From: Lachnospiraceae bacterium
GTDB lineage: Bacteria; Bacillota; Clostridia; Lachnospirales; Lachnospiraceae
Assembly: GCA_016294075.1 (NCBI GenBank)
Contig: JAEDCQ010000019.1
Location: 1-31,190, forward strand
Length of the DNA: 31,190 bases
Direction: 5' to 3'
Position numbers and translations under genes: made by a program. Below, one piece after another: positions 15,466 to 23,892 of this stretch; position 1 is the first letter of the stretch; the number at the start of each line of letters is the position of its first letter. The notes beneath the pieces are model-generated. The model saw only the letters and a program-made list of their open reading frames with translations, did no database searches and was not told the DNA's origin.

Positions 15466-16851
15466 ATGGATTATAATTTGGCAATAAATAATAAGGGAAT
15501 CGCTATCGCAAATAACGAATCTGTTTCCATCAAGCGGGAAGATATGAGCATTCGCAAAAAGCTGGGTATATTGACTGATGCCGCAAAGTATGACGTGGCA
15601 TGTACTTCCAGCGGAGTTGAGCGGCGTGGAGACGGCAGCGGAATGGGGAATTCCATTGCTGCCGGTATCTGCCACAGTTTTTCAGCAGATGGACGTTGTA
15701 TCAGTCTGCTGAAGATTTTGATGACAAACGAATGTATTTATGACTGCAGATATTGCAGAAACCGTGTTTCAAATGATATTGAACGCGCTACATTTACACC
15801 TGAGGAAATCTGTACGTTAACGATGGATTTTTACAGACGAAATTACATTGAAGGGTTATTTTTAAGCTCCGGTATTCTTCATAATCCCAGCTATACTATG
15901 GAGCGTATGTATCATGCTATTTTCCTTCTTCGGAATAAGTATCATTTTCAGGGGTATATTCATGTAAAAGCGATACCCGGCTCTGATGCTGCTCTGATTG
16001 AGAAAATGGGTTATCTGGTTGACCGTATGAGTGTGAATCTGGAACTGCCGACAGCAGAGGGATTATCCAGATTGGCACCTAATAAAAGCCGCAAAACAAT
16101 ACTGACACCGATGCGGCAGATTCAGAACGGCATACAGCAAAGTAAAAATGAGGTGGCAATTTACAAACACGCACCGGCCTTTGTCAGTGGTGGACAGTCT
16201 ACGCAGATGATAATCGGCTGTACACCTGAAACAGATTATCAGATTGTAAATGTTGCAGAGAATTTATATAAGAAGTTTAAATTAAAACGTGTATTTTATT
16301 CTGCATATGTGCAGGTAAATACAGATAAAGAGCTGCCTGCACTTCCGGGAGGACCTCCGCTTTTAAGGGAACACCGCCTGTATCAGGCAGATTTTCTTAT
16401 GCGATTTTACGGCTTTGAAGCACAGGAACTTTTAAGCGAAGAAAAACCGAATTTTAACGTCCTGTTAGACCCAAAGGCAGATTGGGCACTGCGTCATCTG
16501 GAATTATTCCCGGTTGAAATCAACAGGGCAGATTATTCGATGCTGCTGCGTATTCCCGGAATCGGGGTAAAAAGTGCACAGAAAATCGTAAAAGCCAGAC
16601 GGGGGTGTACTCTTACATTTGAACATCTGAAGAAGCTGAATGTGTCTTTAAAGCGGGCACTTTATTTTATTACCTGTAATGGGAAAATGCTGTACCGCAC
16701 AAAAATAGAAGAGGATTATATTACGAGACATCTTTTGGATGTAAAGGAGAGGCTTCCGATTGACACAGATGGGTTGACCTACAGGCAGCTTTCTTTGTTT
16801 GATACAGGATTGTTTCCGGAGGTAAATTCCTTACGGGCAATTTCCGGATGA
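15466..16851 (+). CDS. Putative DNA modification/repair radical SAM protein
   Basis: A 461-residue radical S-adenosylmethionine enzyme of the family usually found next to DUF4130 or UDG-like proteins (TIGR03916-type, putative DNA repair). The [4Fe-4S]-binding CxxxCxxC motif is Cys90, Cys94, Cys97 (ECIYDCRYC). The preceding AAKYDVACTSSG and GICHSFSADGRCISLLKILM are typical of the family. Near the C-terminus, LLRIPGIGVKSAQKIVKAR (about 360-379) is a helix-hairpin-helix DNA-binding motif. Start ATG 15466 fits a GCGAGGT ribosome binding site and the promoter just upstream; relatives often start at the internal Met corresponding to 15544. Two SOS boxes imply LexA control. The reaction and substrate are not established. 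Confidence 0.9.
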   Translation: MDYNLAINNKGIAIANNESVSIKREDMSIRKKLGILTDAAKYDVACTSSGVERRGDGSGMGNSIAAGICHSFSADGRCISLLKILMTNECIYDCRYCRNRVSNDIERATFTPEEICTLTMDFYRRNYIEGLFLSSGILHNPSYTMERMYHAIFLLRNKYHFQGYIHVKAIPGSDAALIEKMGYLVDRMSVNLELPTAEGLSRLAPNKSRKTILTPMRQIQNGIQQSKNEVAIYKHAPAFVSGGQSTQMIIGCTPETDYQIVNVAENLYKKFKLKRVFYSAYVQVNTDKELPALPGGPPLLREHRLYQADFLMRFYGFEAQELLSEEKPNFNVLLDPKADWALRHLELFPVEINRADYSMLLRIPGIGVKSAQKIVKARRGCTLTFEHLKKLNVSLKRALYFITCNGKMLYRTKIEEDYITRHLLDVKERLPIDTDGLTYRQLSLFDTGLFPEVNSLRAISG

Positions 16852-16882
16852 GAAAAGCTTATTTGTTAATCGGGAGAGGTAT

Positions 16883-17653
16883 ATGGAAAAACAGTTTATT
16901 CTGGTTTGTGAAGACAGTGATATTGGTATATTAACAGGTGTCTATGAGGCGTATGAGAGGCGGCTTTCGCATGACATTACCTTTTTGCAGGTTGGAAATG
17001 GGGATAATCTGCGGCTGTTCTCCGAATATATTACGGTGGAACCGTCCTCCATTAAGGCTGAAAAAGTAATGCATACCGTAGAACTTCGATTTGGTAAAGA
17101 GACATTGCGCATTATAATGGAAGCACTAGGCTCCGCTGACAGTGGCAGGGCAGATGCGGTGTATAAAATGATTGTATTCGGTTTGCGCGGAAAATATCAC
17201 GGTAAACTGATTGATTGTCTATCCTGTGATGCAGTTGTGAAGGTAATTGCATTAAGTACAAATGTCTGGCACGAATACCATCATCTTTATGGGTTTATCC
17301 GTTTTGAAGAATTAAAGAATGGAATTTTATATTCGGTGGTTCATGCAAAAAACCGTGTGATGCCGTTTCTGGGGGAGCATTTTGCCAACCGTTTTCCAAA
17401 TGAAAATTTTATTATTTATGATGAAAATCATAATATCTGTCTGGTACATAGTACCGGAAAAGAATGGTTTCTTGCAGACGGCTCTTTTTTACAGAAGGAG
17501 AACATTCCGGAGATATCTGACAGAGAAGCCCGGATTCAGGAATTGTTTTGTTATTTCTGCCAAACAATCTCTATTCGGGAACGTGAGAATTCTTCTCTTC
17601 AAAAACAAATGCTGCCGCTGCGCTTTCGCTCGGACATGATAGAATTTCGATAA
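16883..17653 (+). CDS. DUF4130 domain DNA metabolism protein (partner of the radical SAM gene)
   Basis: A 256-residue protein of the TIGR03915/DUF4130 family, found almost always beside the radical SAM gene upstream. Recognisable parts are the opening FILVCEDSDIGILTGVYEAY, the helical centre with AVYKMIVFGLRGKYHG, EYHHLYGFIRFEEL, the conserved VHAKNRVMPFLGEHFANRFP, and the IYDENHNICLVHS to GKEWFLADG stretch. In many other bacteria this domain is fused to a uracil-DNA glycosylase-type domain; here it stands alone and ends soon after residue 250. It starts at ATG 16883 after GGGAGAGG, 31 bases behind the radical SAM gene, so it shares the SOS promoter. A role in DNA base repair or modification is inferred from context only. 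Confidence 0.87.
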   Translation: MEKQFILVCEDSDIGILTGVYEAYERRLSHDITFLQVGNGDNLRLFSEYITVEPSSIKAEKVMHTVELRFGKETLRIIMEALGSADSGRADAVYKMIVFGLRGKYHGKLIDCLSCDAVVKVIALSTNVWHEYHHLYGFIRFEELKNGILYSVVHAKNRVMPFLGEHFANRFPNENFIIYDENHNICLVHSTGKEWFLADGSFLQKENIPEISDREARIQELFCYFCQTISIRERENSSLQKQMLPLRFRSDMIEFR

Positions 17654-17716
17654 AAATTGACGAAAAATCGACTATAAAGCCGATATAAAAATGACATTTT
17701 TTGGTAAAAAATAATA

Positions 17717-17745
17717 TTTACATATTAAATAAGGAATTGTAAAAT
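17717..17745 (+). promoter_or_regulatory. Promoter of the HPr-like gene
   Basis: TTTACA (17717-17722) and TAAAAT (17740-17745), each one base off consensus, are exactly 17 bases apart. They lie about 60 bases before the start codon. Confidence 0.7.
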
Positions 17746-17807
17746 ACATCTAATAAATAAGAGCTGTTTCGCTGTGAATACTGCCTATTTAATAAGGAGG
17801 TGTAATT

Positions 17808-18035
17808 ATGTCCCGGCACAGAATCATGTTACGACCCGAAGAAGTAAAGGACTTTGTGACAGAAGCCTGCAAATGTAACTTTGAAATTGATATATGTTAT
17901 AATCGGTATACGGTTGATGCCAAATCAATTGTAGGTGTATTAGGACTTGATTTAAAACAGGTGCTTACAGTAACCTGTCACGGTTATGATGAAAGCTTTG
18001 AACAGACCTTGAGAGCATATGCGATTGCCGGTTGA
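17808..18035 (+). CDS. HPr-like protein lacking the phosphorylatable histidine
   Basis: A 75-residue protein with the HPr fold pattern. Residues 33-49 (RYTVDAKSIVGVLGLDL) align well with the HPr region around regulatory Ser46, here Ser40. The N-terminal loop that carries the catalytic His15 (GxHARP) is shortened: the only local match is RP at 9-10, and the sole nearby His (His4) lies in the first strand. It therefore cannot act as a standard phosphotransferase (PTS) carrier by the His15 route. The intact serine region recalls Crh of Bacillus, a regulatory HPr relative also lacking this histidine, but that parallel is inference. It starts at ATG 17808 after AGGAGGTG. It is monocistronic, with its own good promoter and terminator. 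No PTS genes are nearby. Confidence 0.75.
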   Translation: MSRHRIMLRPEEVKDFVTEACKCNFEIDICYNRYTVDAKSIVGVLGLDLKQVLTVTCHGYDESFEQTLRAYAIAG

Positions 18036-18050
18036 TTTTTCCGATTTAAA

Positions 18051-18125
18051 GGTCCGCCAGCGTGTTTGATGTGCTATCCTGTTTATTTTAACGGGAGTAT
18101 ATCAAACAGGCAGGCGGGCCTTTTT
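18051..18125 (+). terminator. Long three-tier hairpin terminator after the HPr-like gene
   Basis: Three nested stems: GGTCCGCC/GGCGGGCC (18051-18058 and 18113-18120, one G-U), TGTTTGAT/ATCAAACA (18063-18070 and 18101-18108) and CCTGTT/AACGGG (18078-18083 and 18090-18095, one G-U). TTTTT follows immediately. It is far larger than a usual terminator. Confidence 0.85.
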
Positions 18126-18194
18126 AGTATATAAGGATGGTAAAACATTGTATTCCTACGATTTGCAACAAAGAATGAACCGGATAAATCCCTG

Positions 18195-18223
18195 TTGAAG
18201 AAAAAAGAATTTAATAGTAAAAT
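18195..18223 (+). promoter_or_regulatory. Promoter of the dNMP kinase-like gene
   Basis: TTGAAG (18195-18200) and TAAAAT (18218-18223) are 17 bases apart. Confidence 0.6.
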
Positions 18224-18277
18224 TGATAAAGTGGCAGAGTTATCCGTCTGGGGGAAAGGATTATATTTATTTTAACT

Positions 18278-18811
18278 ATGAAAAAATTAGTAATCATCAT
18301 TAATGGTAACGGAGGGGTCGGAAAAGATACCTTGTGCGATTTCGCCGGGAGTGTTTTTAGGGTCAGAAATATTTCTGCAATTACCCCAATAAAAGAGATT
18401 GCTTCGGCGCATGGATGGAAGGGTGAGAAGGATGCAAAGGCACGAAAGCTGCTTGCAGATTTAAAGGCTGCATTTATTTCCTATAATGACCTGCCGTTTC
18501 TGTATATTAAAGAGCAGTATCATCTTTTTTTAGAAGACAAAGAAGAAGAGGTAATGTTTATTCATATCCGTGAAGCAGAAGAGATCGATAAGGTAAAACA
18601 ATATGTAAAGATTCCCTGCATCACACTTTTGGTTACCCGTAGCCAGAAGAAAAATCAATGCTGGGGCAATCCCTCCGATGATAATGTTGCGCTGTATCAG
18701 TATGATTACCGGTATAATAATGATAAGCCTTTAAAGGATGCCAAACGGGACTTCCCGTTGTTTTTACAGAGTATTTTTGAAACGGAAACAGCAATGTCAA
18801 AAGTGAAGTGA
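18278..18811 (+). CDS. P-loop kinase, deoxynucleoside monophosphate kinase-like
   Basis: A 177-residue P-loop protein. The Walker A motif GNGGVGKDT (residues 10-18) has the GKDT form typical of dNMP kinases and related nucleotide kinases. A lid or LID-like Arg/Lys-rich segment (TRSQKKNQ) and a hydrophobic strand before an acid (VMFIHIREAEEI) are visible. Size and layout fit the small phage-like dNMP kinase/adenylate kinase-like group, but the substrate is not determined. The ribosome binding site is poor: AAAGGA lies 17 bases before the ATG, so translation may be weak or the start may be wrong. It has its own promoter and a hairpin behind it. Confidence 0.65.
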   Translation: MKKLVIIINGNGGVGKDTLCDFAGSVFRVRNISAITPIKEIASAHGWKGEKDAKARKLLADLKAAFISYNDLPFLYIKEQYHLFLEDKEEEVMFIHIREAEEIDKVKQYVKIPCITLLVTRSQKKNQCWGNPSDDNVALYQYDYRYNNDKPLKDAKRDFPLFLQSIFETETAMSKVK

Positions 18812-18827
18812 AGAAATAAGTTGATAA

Positions 18828-18857
18828 AAAGAATCATCTGTAAACAGGTGATTCTTT
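18828..18857 (+). terminator. Hairpin terminator after the P-loop kinase
   Basis: AAAGAATCATCTG pairs with CAGGTGATTCTTT (one G-U pair, four-base loop). TTTC follows, a short T-tract, so efficiency may be modest. Confidence 0.65.
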
Positions 18858-18918
18858 CTATCATAAGGATGTCTCACGAAGCGTGGCATACATTGTCAAC
18901 ATAGGTTCAGGAGTATAT

Positions 18919-19749
18919 ATGAGCAAACAGAAAAAAGTCGCAGTAATAAACGATATAGCAGGATATGGCAGATGTGCATTATCCGTTGCCATGCCGATAA
19001 TCTCTGCATTGAAGGTTCAATGCTGTCCGCTTCCCACCTCAATTTTTTCCAATCATTCCGGATATAAAAGTTTTTTTTATGAGGATTTTACCGATAATAT
19101 GCAGCCGTATATTGAGGAATGGAAAAAAATCGGAATGGAATTTGACTGTATCGGCAGCGGCTTTTTAGGCTCCGAGAAACAGATAAACATTGTTGCAGAA
19201 TTTTTTGAACAGTTTAAAAAAGAAAAAACAATTATTCTTGTCGACCCGATTATGGGAGACAACGGAAAGGTATATAAAACATATACACAGAAGCTTTGCA
19301 GGCGGATGAAGGAATTGGTAGCATATGCGGATATTATTACCCCTAACCTGACCGAGAGCTGTATATTGACAGATACCGGATACCATGAAGGAAGGTGGCA
19401 CATACACGAGATTGATGAAATGGCATCAAAGCTCCTTATGATGGGACCGGAAAAGATTGTAATTACAGGAATTCCGCAGGGAGAATTTGTTGCTAATTTC
19501 TGTTATGAAAAGAATAAACCGCTTCAGATTTGCCGTACACAGAGAATCGGTACCCAGCGTTTCGGGACAGGGGATATTTTTGCCTCAATACTGCTTGCAG
19601 ATGCGGCAAACGGAGTGGAATTTTCAAAATCCGTAAAAAAAGCATCGGGATTTATAAAAAAGTGTATCCTAAAATCAATAGAACTGGATATCCCACTTAC
19701 GGACGGCGTGTGTTTTGAAGCGGTACTGCATACACTCAAGGCAGATTGA
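18919..19749 (+). CDS. Pyridoxamine/pyridoxal kinase
   Basis: A 276-residue ribokinase-fold enzyme of the PdxK/PdxY group that phosphorylates pyridoxal, pyridoxamine or pyridoxine for vitamin B6 salvage. Typical segments are INDIAGYGRCALSVAMPII at the N-terminus, PTSIFSNHSGY, VDPIMGDNGKVY in the middle, TPNLTESCIL, and the ATP-site and catalytic-base motif FGTGDIFASILL near the end (Asp in GTGD). The start is ATG 18919 with AGGAG nearby; the open frame to 18883 overlaps leader sequence. A short 25-base gap separates it from the following sensor gene, so some read-through into the sensing locus is possible. Confidence 0.88.
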   Translation: MSKQKKVAVINDIAGYGRCALSVAMPIISALKVQCCPLPTSIFSNHSGYKSFFYEDFTDNMQPYIEEWKKIGMEFDCIGSGFLGSEKQINIVAEFFEQFKKEKTIILVDPIMGDNGKVYKTYTQKLCRRMKELVAYADIITPNLTESCILTDTGYHEGRWHIHEIDEMASKLLMMGPEKIVITGIPQGEFVANFCYEKNKPLQICRTQRIGTQRFGTGDIFASILLADAANGVEFSKSVKKASGFIKKCILKSIELDIPLTDGVCFEAVLHTLKAD

Positions 19750-19774
19750 GCAAAAGAAAGCATAGGTATTTCGG

Positions 19775-20806
19775 ATGAAGGAAAAAAAAGAACAAAACGA
19801 TAAAAAGAAAATAACATGGATGCTTTGGATAAGCGTAGTAACCGTATTATTAACGGTCCTGTTGATTATCGGTGTGTTTCAAATATATCGCAAAAGCATT
19901 AGACCTCAAAAGGATGAGAGTATATATGACAGATACTATATGATGATTGTTGAAGATCGAAAGTCGGATTTTTGGCAGGCAATTTATAATGGTGCTTATG
20001 AAGCAGGATTAGAGCAGAATGTTTATGTTGATCTTTTGGGAAATAATCTTGCCCGGAATTTTAATAAATATGAATTAATGGAGATTGCAATATATTCTGA
20101 TGTGGATGGTATTATCGTAGAGGCAGATGAAAGTTATCGCATGACAGATTTAATCAATAGGGCGGTGGAAAAGGGAATTCCTGTCATTACCCTGTACAGT
20201 GACAACACGGACAGTAAGCGCTGCAGCTATGTAGGAATCGGTAATTACGATTTGGGCTGTGAATACGGAAGACAGGTATTGGGCATAGCAGGTAAGGAGC
20301 CCAAAAAGGTTACACTCTTAGTCAGTGCAAATGCAAGTGACTCCAGCCAGAACATTGTCTGGTCAGGTATTCAGGAGACAATTAAACAGGAGAATATACA
20401 AAATGCTCCGATAGAGTTATCATTGTTTTCGATAGATGATTCCAATACATTTACGGTAGAGGAGTCTATTCGAGATATCTTTATACAGGAAAATCTGCCG
20501 GATATTATTATCTGCCTGAATGCTGTAAACACTGCATGTGTCTATCAGGCGGTTATTGATTATAATAAAGTCGGTGAGATTGATATTTTAGGATATTATG
20601 ACACCGATACGATTATTAAAGGCATTTACCGTAATGTTATCACTTCAACCATAACGGTAGATACAGAGCAGATGGGACGATATTGTGTAGATGCCTTAAC
20701 GGAATATGAACAAATGGGCAATACCAATGAATATTTTATGGCGGATATAACATTGATTGATAAAACGAATGTATCGGATTTCGTGAGGGGGAATACAGAT
20801 GATTAA
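19775..20806 (+). CDS. Membrane-anchored periplasmic-binding protein, probable sugar sensor 1
   Basis: A 343-residue protein with a lysine-rich cytoplasmic start, one membrane helix (about 14-38) and an extracellular type I periplasmic-binding domain of the sugar-binding (PBP4-like) type. Marks are DFWQAIYNGAYEAG, VDGIIVEADE, RAVEKGIPVITLYSD and YVGIGNYDLGCEYGRQ. It has no lipobox. The helix anchor and its 8-base overlap with the histidine kinase gene suggest a sensor that presents ligand to the kinase, as XylFII does with LytS in Clostridium beijerinckii, rather than a transporter subunit. It is only distantly like the second binding protein of this operon. It starts at ATG 19775 behind a weak AGGT; ligand unknown. 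Confidence 0.82.
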   Translation: MKEKKEQNDKKKITWMLWISVVTVLLTVLLIIGVFQIYRKSIRPQKDESIYDRYYMMIVEDRKSDFWQAIYNGAYEAGLEQNVYVDLLGNNLARNFNKYELMEIAIYSDVDGIIVEADESYRMTDLINRAVEKGIPVITLYSDNTDSKRCSYVGIGNYDLGCEYGRQVLGIAGKEPKKVTLLVSANASDSSQNIVWSGIQETIKQENIQNAPIELSLFSIDDSNTFTVEESIRDIFIQENLPDIIICLNAVNTACVYQAVIDYNKVGEIDILGYYDTDTIIKGIYRNVITSTITVDTEQMGRYCVDALTEYEQMGNTNEYFMADITLIDKTNVSDFVRGNTDD

Positions 20807-22295
20807 GGACAGATTTTATGATTTTTCCCTTCAGGGAAAAATCAGCAGTATATATATTCTGGCTAATATTTTTGTTCTTCTGGCCAATTTTGTTCTTCTT
20901 TTTGGTATAAACAGTATGTCTCAGGAATTGGAAAAGGTATATCAGGAAAATCTGACCCTAAATGAATTATCGGAGGGACTGACAAGCGTACAGGAGAATA
21001 TGACAGAATACCTTAATGTAAAAACAACGGAGGCATTGGAAAATTATTATCGCAGCGAACAGGATTTTTATGCGCAGGTCCAGAATCTTTCCTCGGATAT
21101 CAGCAGTGTGACATTCAAGCGAATGGAACGGAATATCCGCAATATGTCGCAGCAGTATATAGATGCGGTTGGGCAGACGATAGAAGCAAAACGTGGCAGA
21201 AATGTTGAAAAGTACCGTATTCGTTATGAAAATGCAACGGATTTGTATGAATACATAAACTCCTATATTTACAGTCTAAATATAGAACAATTTATTAACA
21301 ATTCCGAAAACTATAACGCACTTTCAAAGGTGTTCCGCGTGTTTGAATTTGTCAGCATGTTTATCATGGCGGCCGTTATTATCGGAAACGTGATTTTAAT
21401 TATTAATTTTACGGGAAATCTGATTAGTCCGCTTAGGAAGCTGGCCGGACAGGCTGACGAGGTTGCAAGGGGAAATTTTGATATAGAGCTTACCGATTAT
21501 AAATCTCATGATGAAATTGGCGTTGTAACAAATGCATTTAACCAGATGGTTATCAGTATCCGCCAATATATCGGGCAGATTCAGGAAAGAATGGAAATAG
21601 AGCGCCAGTTAAAGGAAAAAGAGCTTTTGATGGAGGCTCATCTAAAGGATGCGCAGTTAAAATATCTTCAGGCACAGATTAATCCGCATTTCCTCTTTAA
21701 TACGCTGAATGCCGGGGCACAGCTTGCCATGATGGAAGAGGCGGATAAAACATATGAATATGTACAAAGAATGGCGGAATTTTTCCGTTATAATGTAAAA
21801 AAGGGAAATGATATTGTTACGGTTAAGGATGAAATAGAATTAGTAGATAATTATATTTACATATTGAATGTACGCTTTTCGGGGGATATCCATTATGAAA
21901 AGAGTATAGAGGAAAAGGTACTCGATGCTCCGATGCCCAGTATGATTCTCCAGCCGATTATAGAAAACTGCATTAATCATGGCATCCGGGAAATGGCAGG
22001 AAAAGGAAAAATATGGCTGACGGCATTTTCTTTTGAGGGTCAACCCTGTATCAGCATCCGGGATAACGGAATTGGAATGAGTGCGGAGACAATTGAGAAG
22101 GTTTTGGCAGGAACATACCGGGAAGAAGAACTGTCCGGAGATTCTAACGGAATCGGAATGAATAATATTATTGTCAGACTGCAGCTATTTACGGAAACGG
22201 AAGATGTCATCGACATTATCAGTGAGGGAAAAAATATGGGTACAGAGGTGCGGATATATTTGAAACCGTCCGCACGGGAGGATAAACATGTATAA
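20799..22295 (+). CDS. Sensor histidine kinase, LytS/YesM type
   Basis: A 498-residue kinase. The first membrane helix (about 15-37) is followed by a helical extracellular region of about 140 residues, a second helix (about 183-205), a HAMP linker (SPLRKLAGQADEVARG to FNQMVISIRQYI), then the His_kinase domain with QAQINPHFLFNTLNAG, where His297 is the phosphorylation site. The ATPase domain shows the N-box IIENCINHGIREM and the G-box IRDNGIGMS. This is the family paired with AraC-type response regulators in carbohydrate sensing. Its extracellular part has no recognised ligand pocket, consistent with ligand input from a separate binding protein. It overlaps both neighbouring genes by 8 bases. 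Confidence 0.92.
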   Translation: MIKDRFYDFSLQGKISSIYILANIFVLLANFVLLFGINSMSQELEKVYQENLTLNELSEGLTSVQENMTEYLNVKTTEALENYYRSEQDFYAQVQNLSSDISSVTFKRMERNIRNMSQQYIDAVGQTIEAKRGRNVEKYRIRYENATDLYEYINSYIYSLNIEQFINNSENYNALSKVFRVFEFVSMFIMAAVIIGNVILIINFTGNLISPLRKLAGQADEVARGNFDIELTDYKSHDEIGVVTNAFNQMVISIRQYIGQIQERMEIERQLKEKELLMEAHLKDAQLKYLQAQINPHFLFNTLNAGAQLAMMEEADKTYEYVQRMAEFFRYNVKKGNDIVTVKDEIELVDNYIYILNVRFSGDIHYEKSIEEKVLDAPMPSMILQPIIENCINHGIREMAGKGKIWLTAFSFEGQPCISIRDNGIGMSAETIEKVLAGTYREEELSGDSNGIGMNNIIVRLQLFTETEDVIDIISEGKNMGTEVRIYLKPSAREDKHV

Positions 22296-23892
22296 AATAA
22301 TGCTGGCAGACGATGAAGGAATCGTAATTGACTCAGTGAAATTTATTATTGAGAAGGAATTTGGGGATGAATGTCAGGTTGAATTTGCAAAGACAGGAAG
22401 AAATGTAATTGAACTTGCCGAAATCTTCCGACCGGATATTGCGATTATGGATATTCAGATGCCCGGAATTAACGGAATTGATTCCATGAAGGAAATCAGA
22501 AAAACGAATCAGAATGTTATTTTTATTGTTATGTCTGCTTATGATAAATTTGATTATGCAAAAGAAGCAATCAGACTTGGCGTGTTGGAATATATTACAA
22601 AGCCTATGGAGAAGACGAAACTTCTGAATGCCCTAAGAACTGCAATGAAACAGGTAGATAAAGAACGTGAAAAACGCAGTAATGATTTGCTTGTAAAAGA
22701 GAAGCTGGAAACAGTCATACCTGTTTTAGAGAGCGGATTGATTTATGAAATTCTTTTGCAGGAGCATTTTGAAGAAGATATTGAGAATTATAAGAATATG
22801 CTTGGCATAAAAGAAGATTATGCCTATATGATGAATGTTGTGTATGGGGATACACAGGAAGGAAATCATATGACAAATGCTGTGGGCAGTAGTGTTAAGA
22901 TGCAGCAGTATTATCAGGGAGTGAGAGCGGAAATCAAGGAGCATTTTGAATGCATTGTCGGTTCTGTCATGGCAAATAAAATAGTTGTTTTGGTCCCGTA
23001 TGGAAAACCTTTTATGGAGTATAAGGATAGGGCAGAATTGATAGAGAAAGCCAGAGATATGGCATATAGTATGCGGAAACGGTTTTCCATCAGCTTCCGC
23101 ATCGGTATCAGCAGGGTAAAAGAACTGCACAAGATGAAGGACGCTTACGGAGAAGCTACGAATGCACTTGTTATTACAACCGGAACGGTAGCACATGCAG
23201 ACGATTTGCCGATTGGCTGTGATTATGAGAAGGATTATCCGGTCAATCTGGAAAAACAGTTGTTTGAAGCGGTTGATGCGGGAAAGGTCAACCAGGCAAT
23301 CGAAATTGCCAAGAATTACTTTGACTGGATGACGGATACATATCCTGACAGGTTAATGGATATCCGTTTAAAGGTTTTGGAATTTGCGCTTTGGGCAGAA
23401 CATCTTGCGTATGAAAAGGGGGGTATGACATACGAATTTACCAGTAGGAATGATTATCTGACAGCGATTATGAATATGGCGGAGTATGAATCCATGAGGA
23501 GTTGGTTTGTTGATAAAGTGGAAATTGCGACACAGAATATTTTGAGTAAGCGTGAGGAGTGTTCCAATAATATTGTGGATAATGCCAGAGAGTATATTAA
23601 AGCAAATTACAGCAAAGCGTTAAACCTGGATGAAGTTTCTTATTATGTGAATGTAAGTCCGTATTATTTCAGCAAAATATTTAAAGAAGGAACCGGAGAG
23701 AATTTTATTGAATACCTTACCAATATCCGTATAGAAAAAGCGAAGGAGCTTCTAAGTAATACAGATTATTCGATGAAGGAAATCTGTGTAATGGTAGGAT
23801 ATTCCGACCCTAATTATTTCAGTCGTTCCTTTAAAAAGAATGTCGGTGTTACACCAACGGAATATAAAGAAGGAAAGGGGGAGGCAGATTGA
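22288..23892 (+). CDS. Response regulator, YesN type (receiver + AraC HTH)
   Basis: A 534-residue response regulator. The receiver domain (1-120) has the acidic pair in LADDEG, phospho-acceptor Asp55 (IMDIQMPG), a Thr/Ser position (VMSAYD) and the conserved Lys in ITKPM. A long middle region (about 150-420) is typical of YesN-like proteins. The C-terminal AraC-type double helix-turn-helix (about 435-530) includes LDEVSYYVNVSPYYFSKIFK and ICVMVGYSDPNYFSRSFKK. It is encoded in overlap with the kinase before and the second binding protein after. The likely target is the downstream transporter promoter, by analogy with XylFII-LytS-YesN. Confidence 0.93.
   Translation: MYKIMLADDEGIVIDSVKFIIEKEFGDECQVEFAKTGRNVIELAEIFRPDIAIMDIQMPGINGIDSMKEIRKTNQNVIFIVMSAYDKFDYAKEAIRLGVLEYITKPMEKTKLLNALRTAMKQVDKEREKRSNDLLVKEKLETVIPVLESGLIYEILLQEHFEEDIENYKNMLGIKEDYAYMMNVVYGDTQEGNHMTNAVGSSVKMQQYYQGVRAEIKEHFECIVGSVMANKIVVLVPYGKPFMEYKDRAELIEKARDMAYSMRKRFSISFRIGISRVKELHKMKDAYGEATNALVITTGTVAHADDLPIGCDYEKDYPVNLEKQLFEAVDAGKVNQAIEIAKNYFDWMTDTYPDRLMDIRLKVLEFALWAEHLAYEKGGMTYEFTSRNDYLTAIMNMAEYESMRSWFVDKVEIATQNILSKREECSNNIVDNAREYIKANYSKALNLDEVSYYVNVSPYYFSKIFKEGTGENFIEYLTNIRIEKAKELLSNTDYSMKEICVMVGYSDPNYFSRSFKKNVGVTPTEYKEGKGEAD

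Noticed and set aside
17654..17716. Terminator after the DUF4130 gene (AAAAATG with CATTTTT near 17688-17702)
   Set aside because: The loop would be a single base and the stem is all A-T; not a credible terminator.
22726..23196. Minus-strand open frame of 156 codons inside the response regulator gene
   Set aside because: Antisense shadow without a ribosome binding site.
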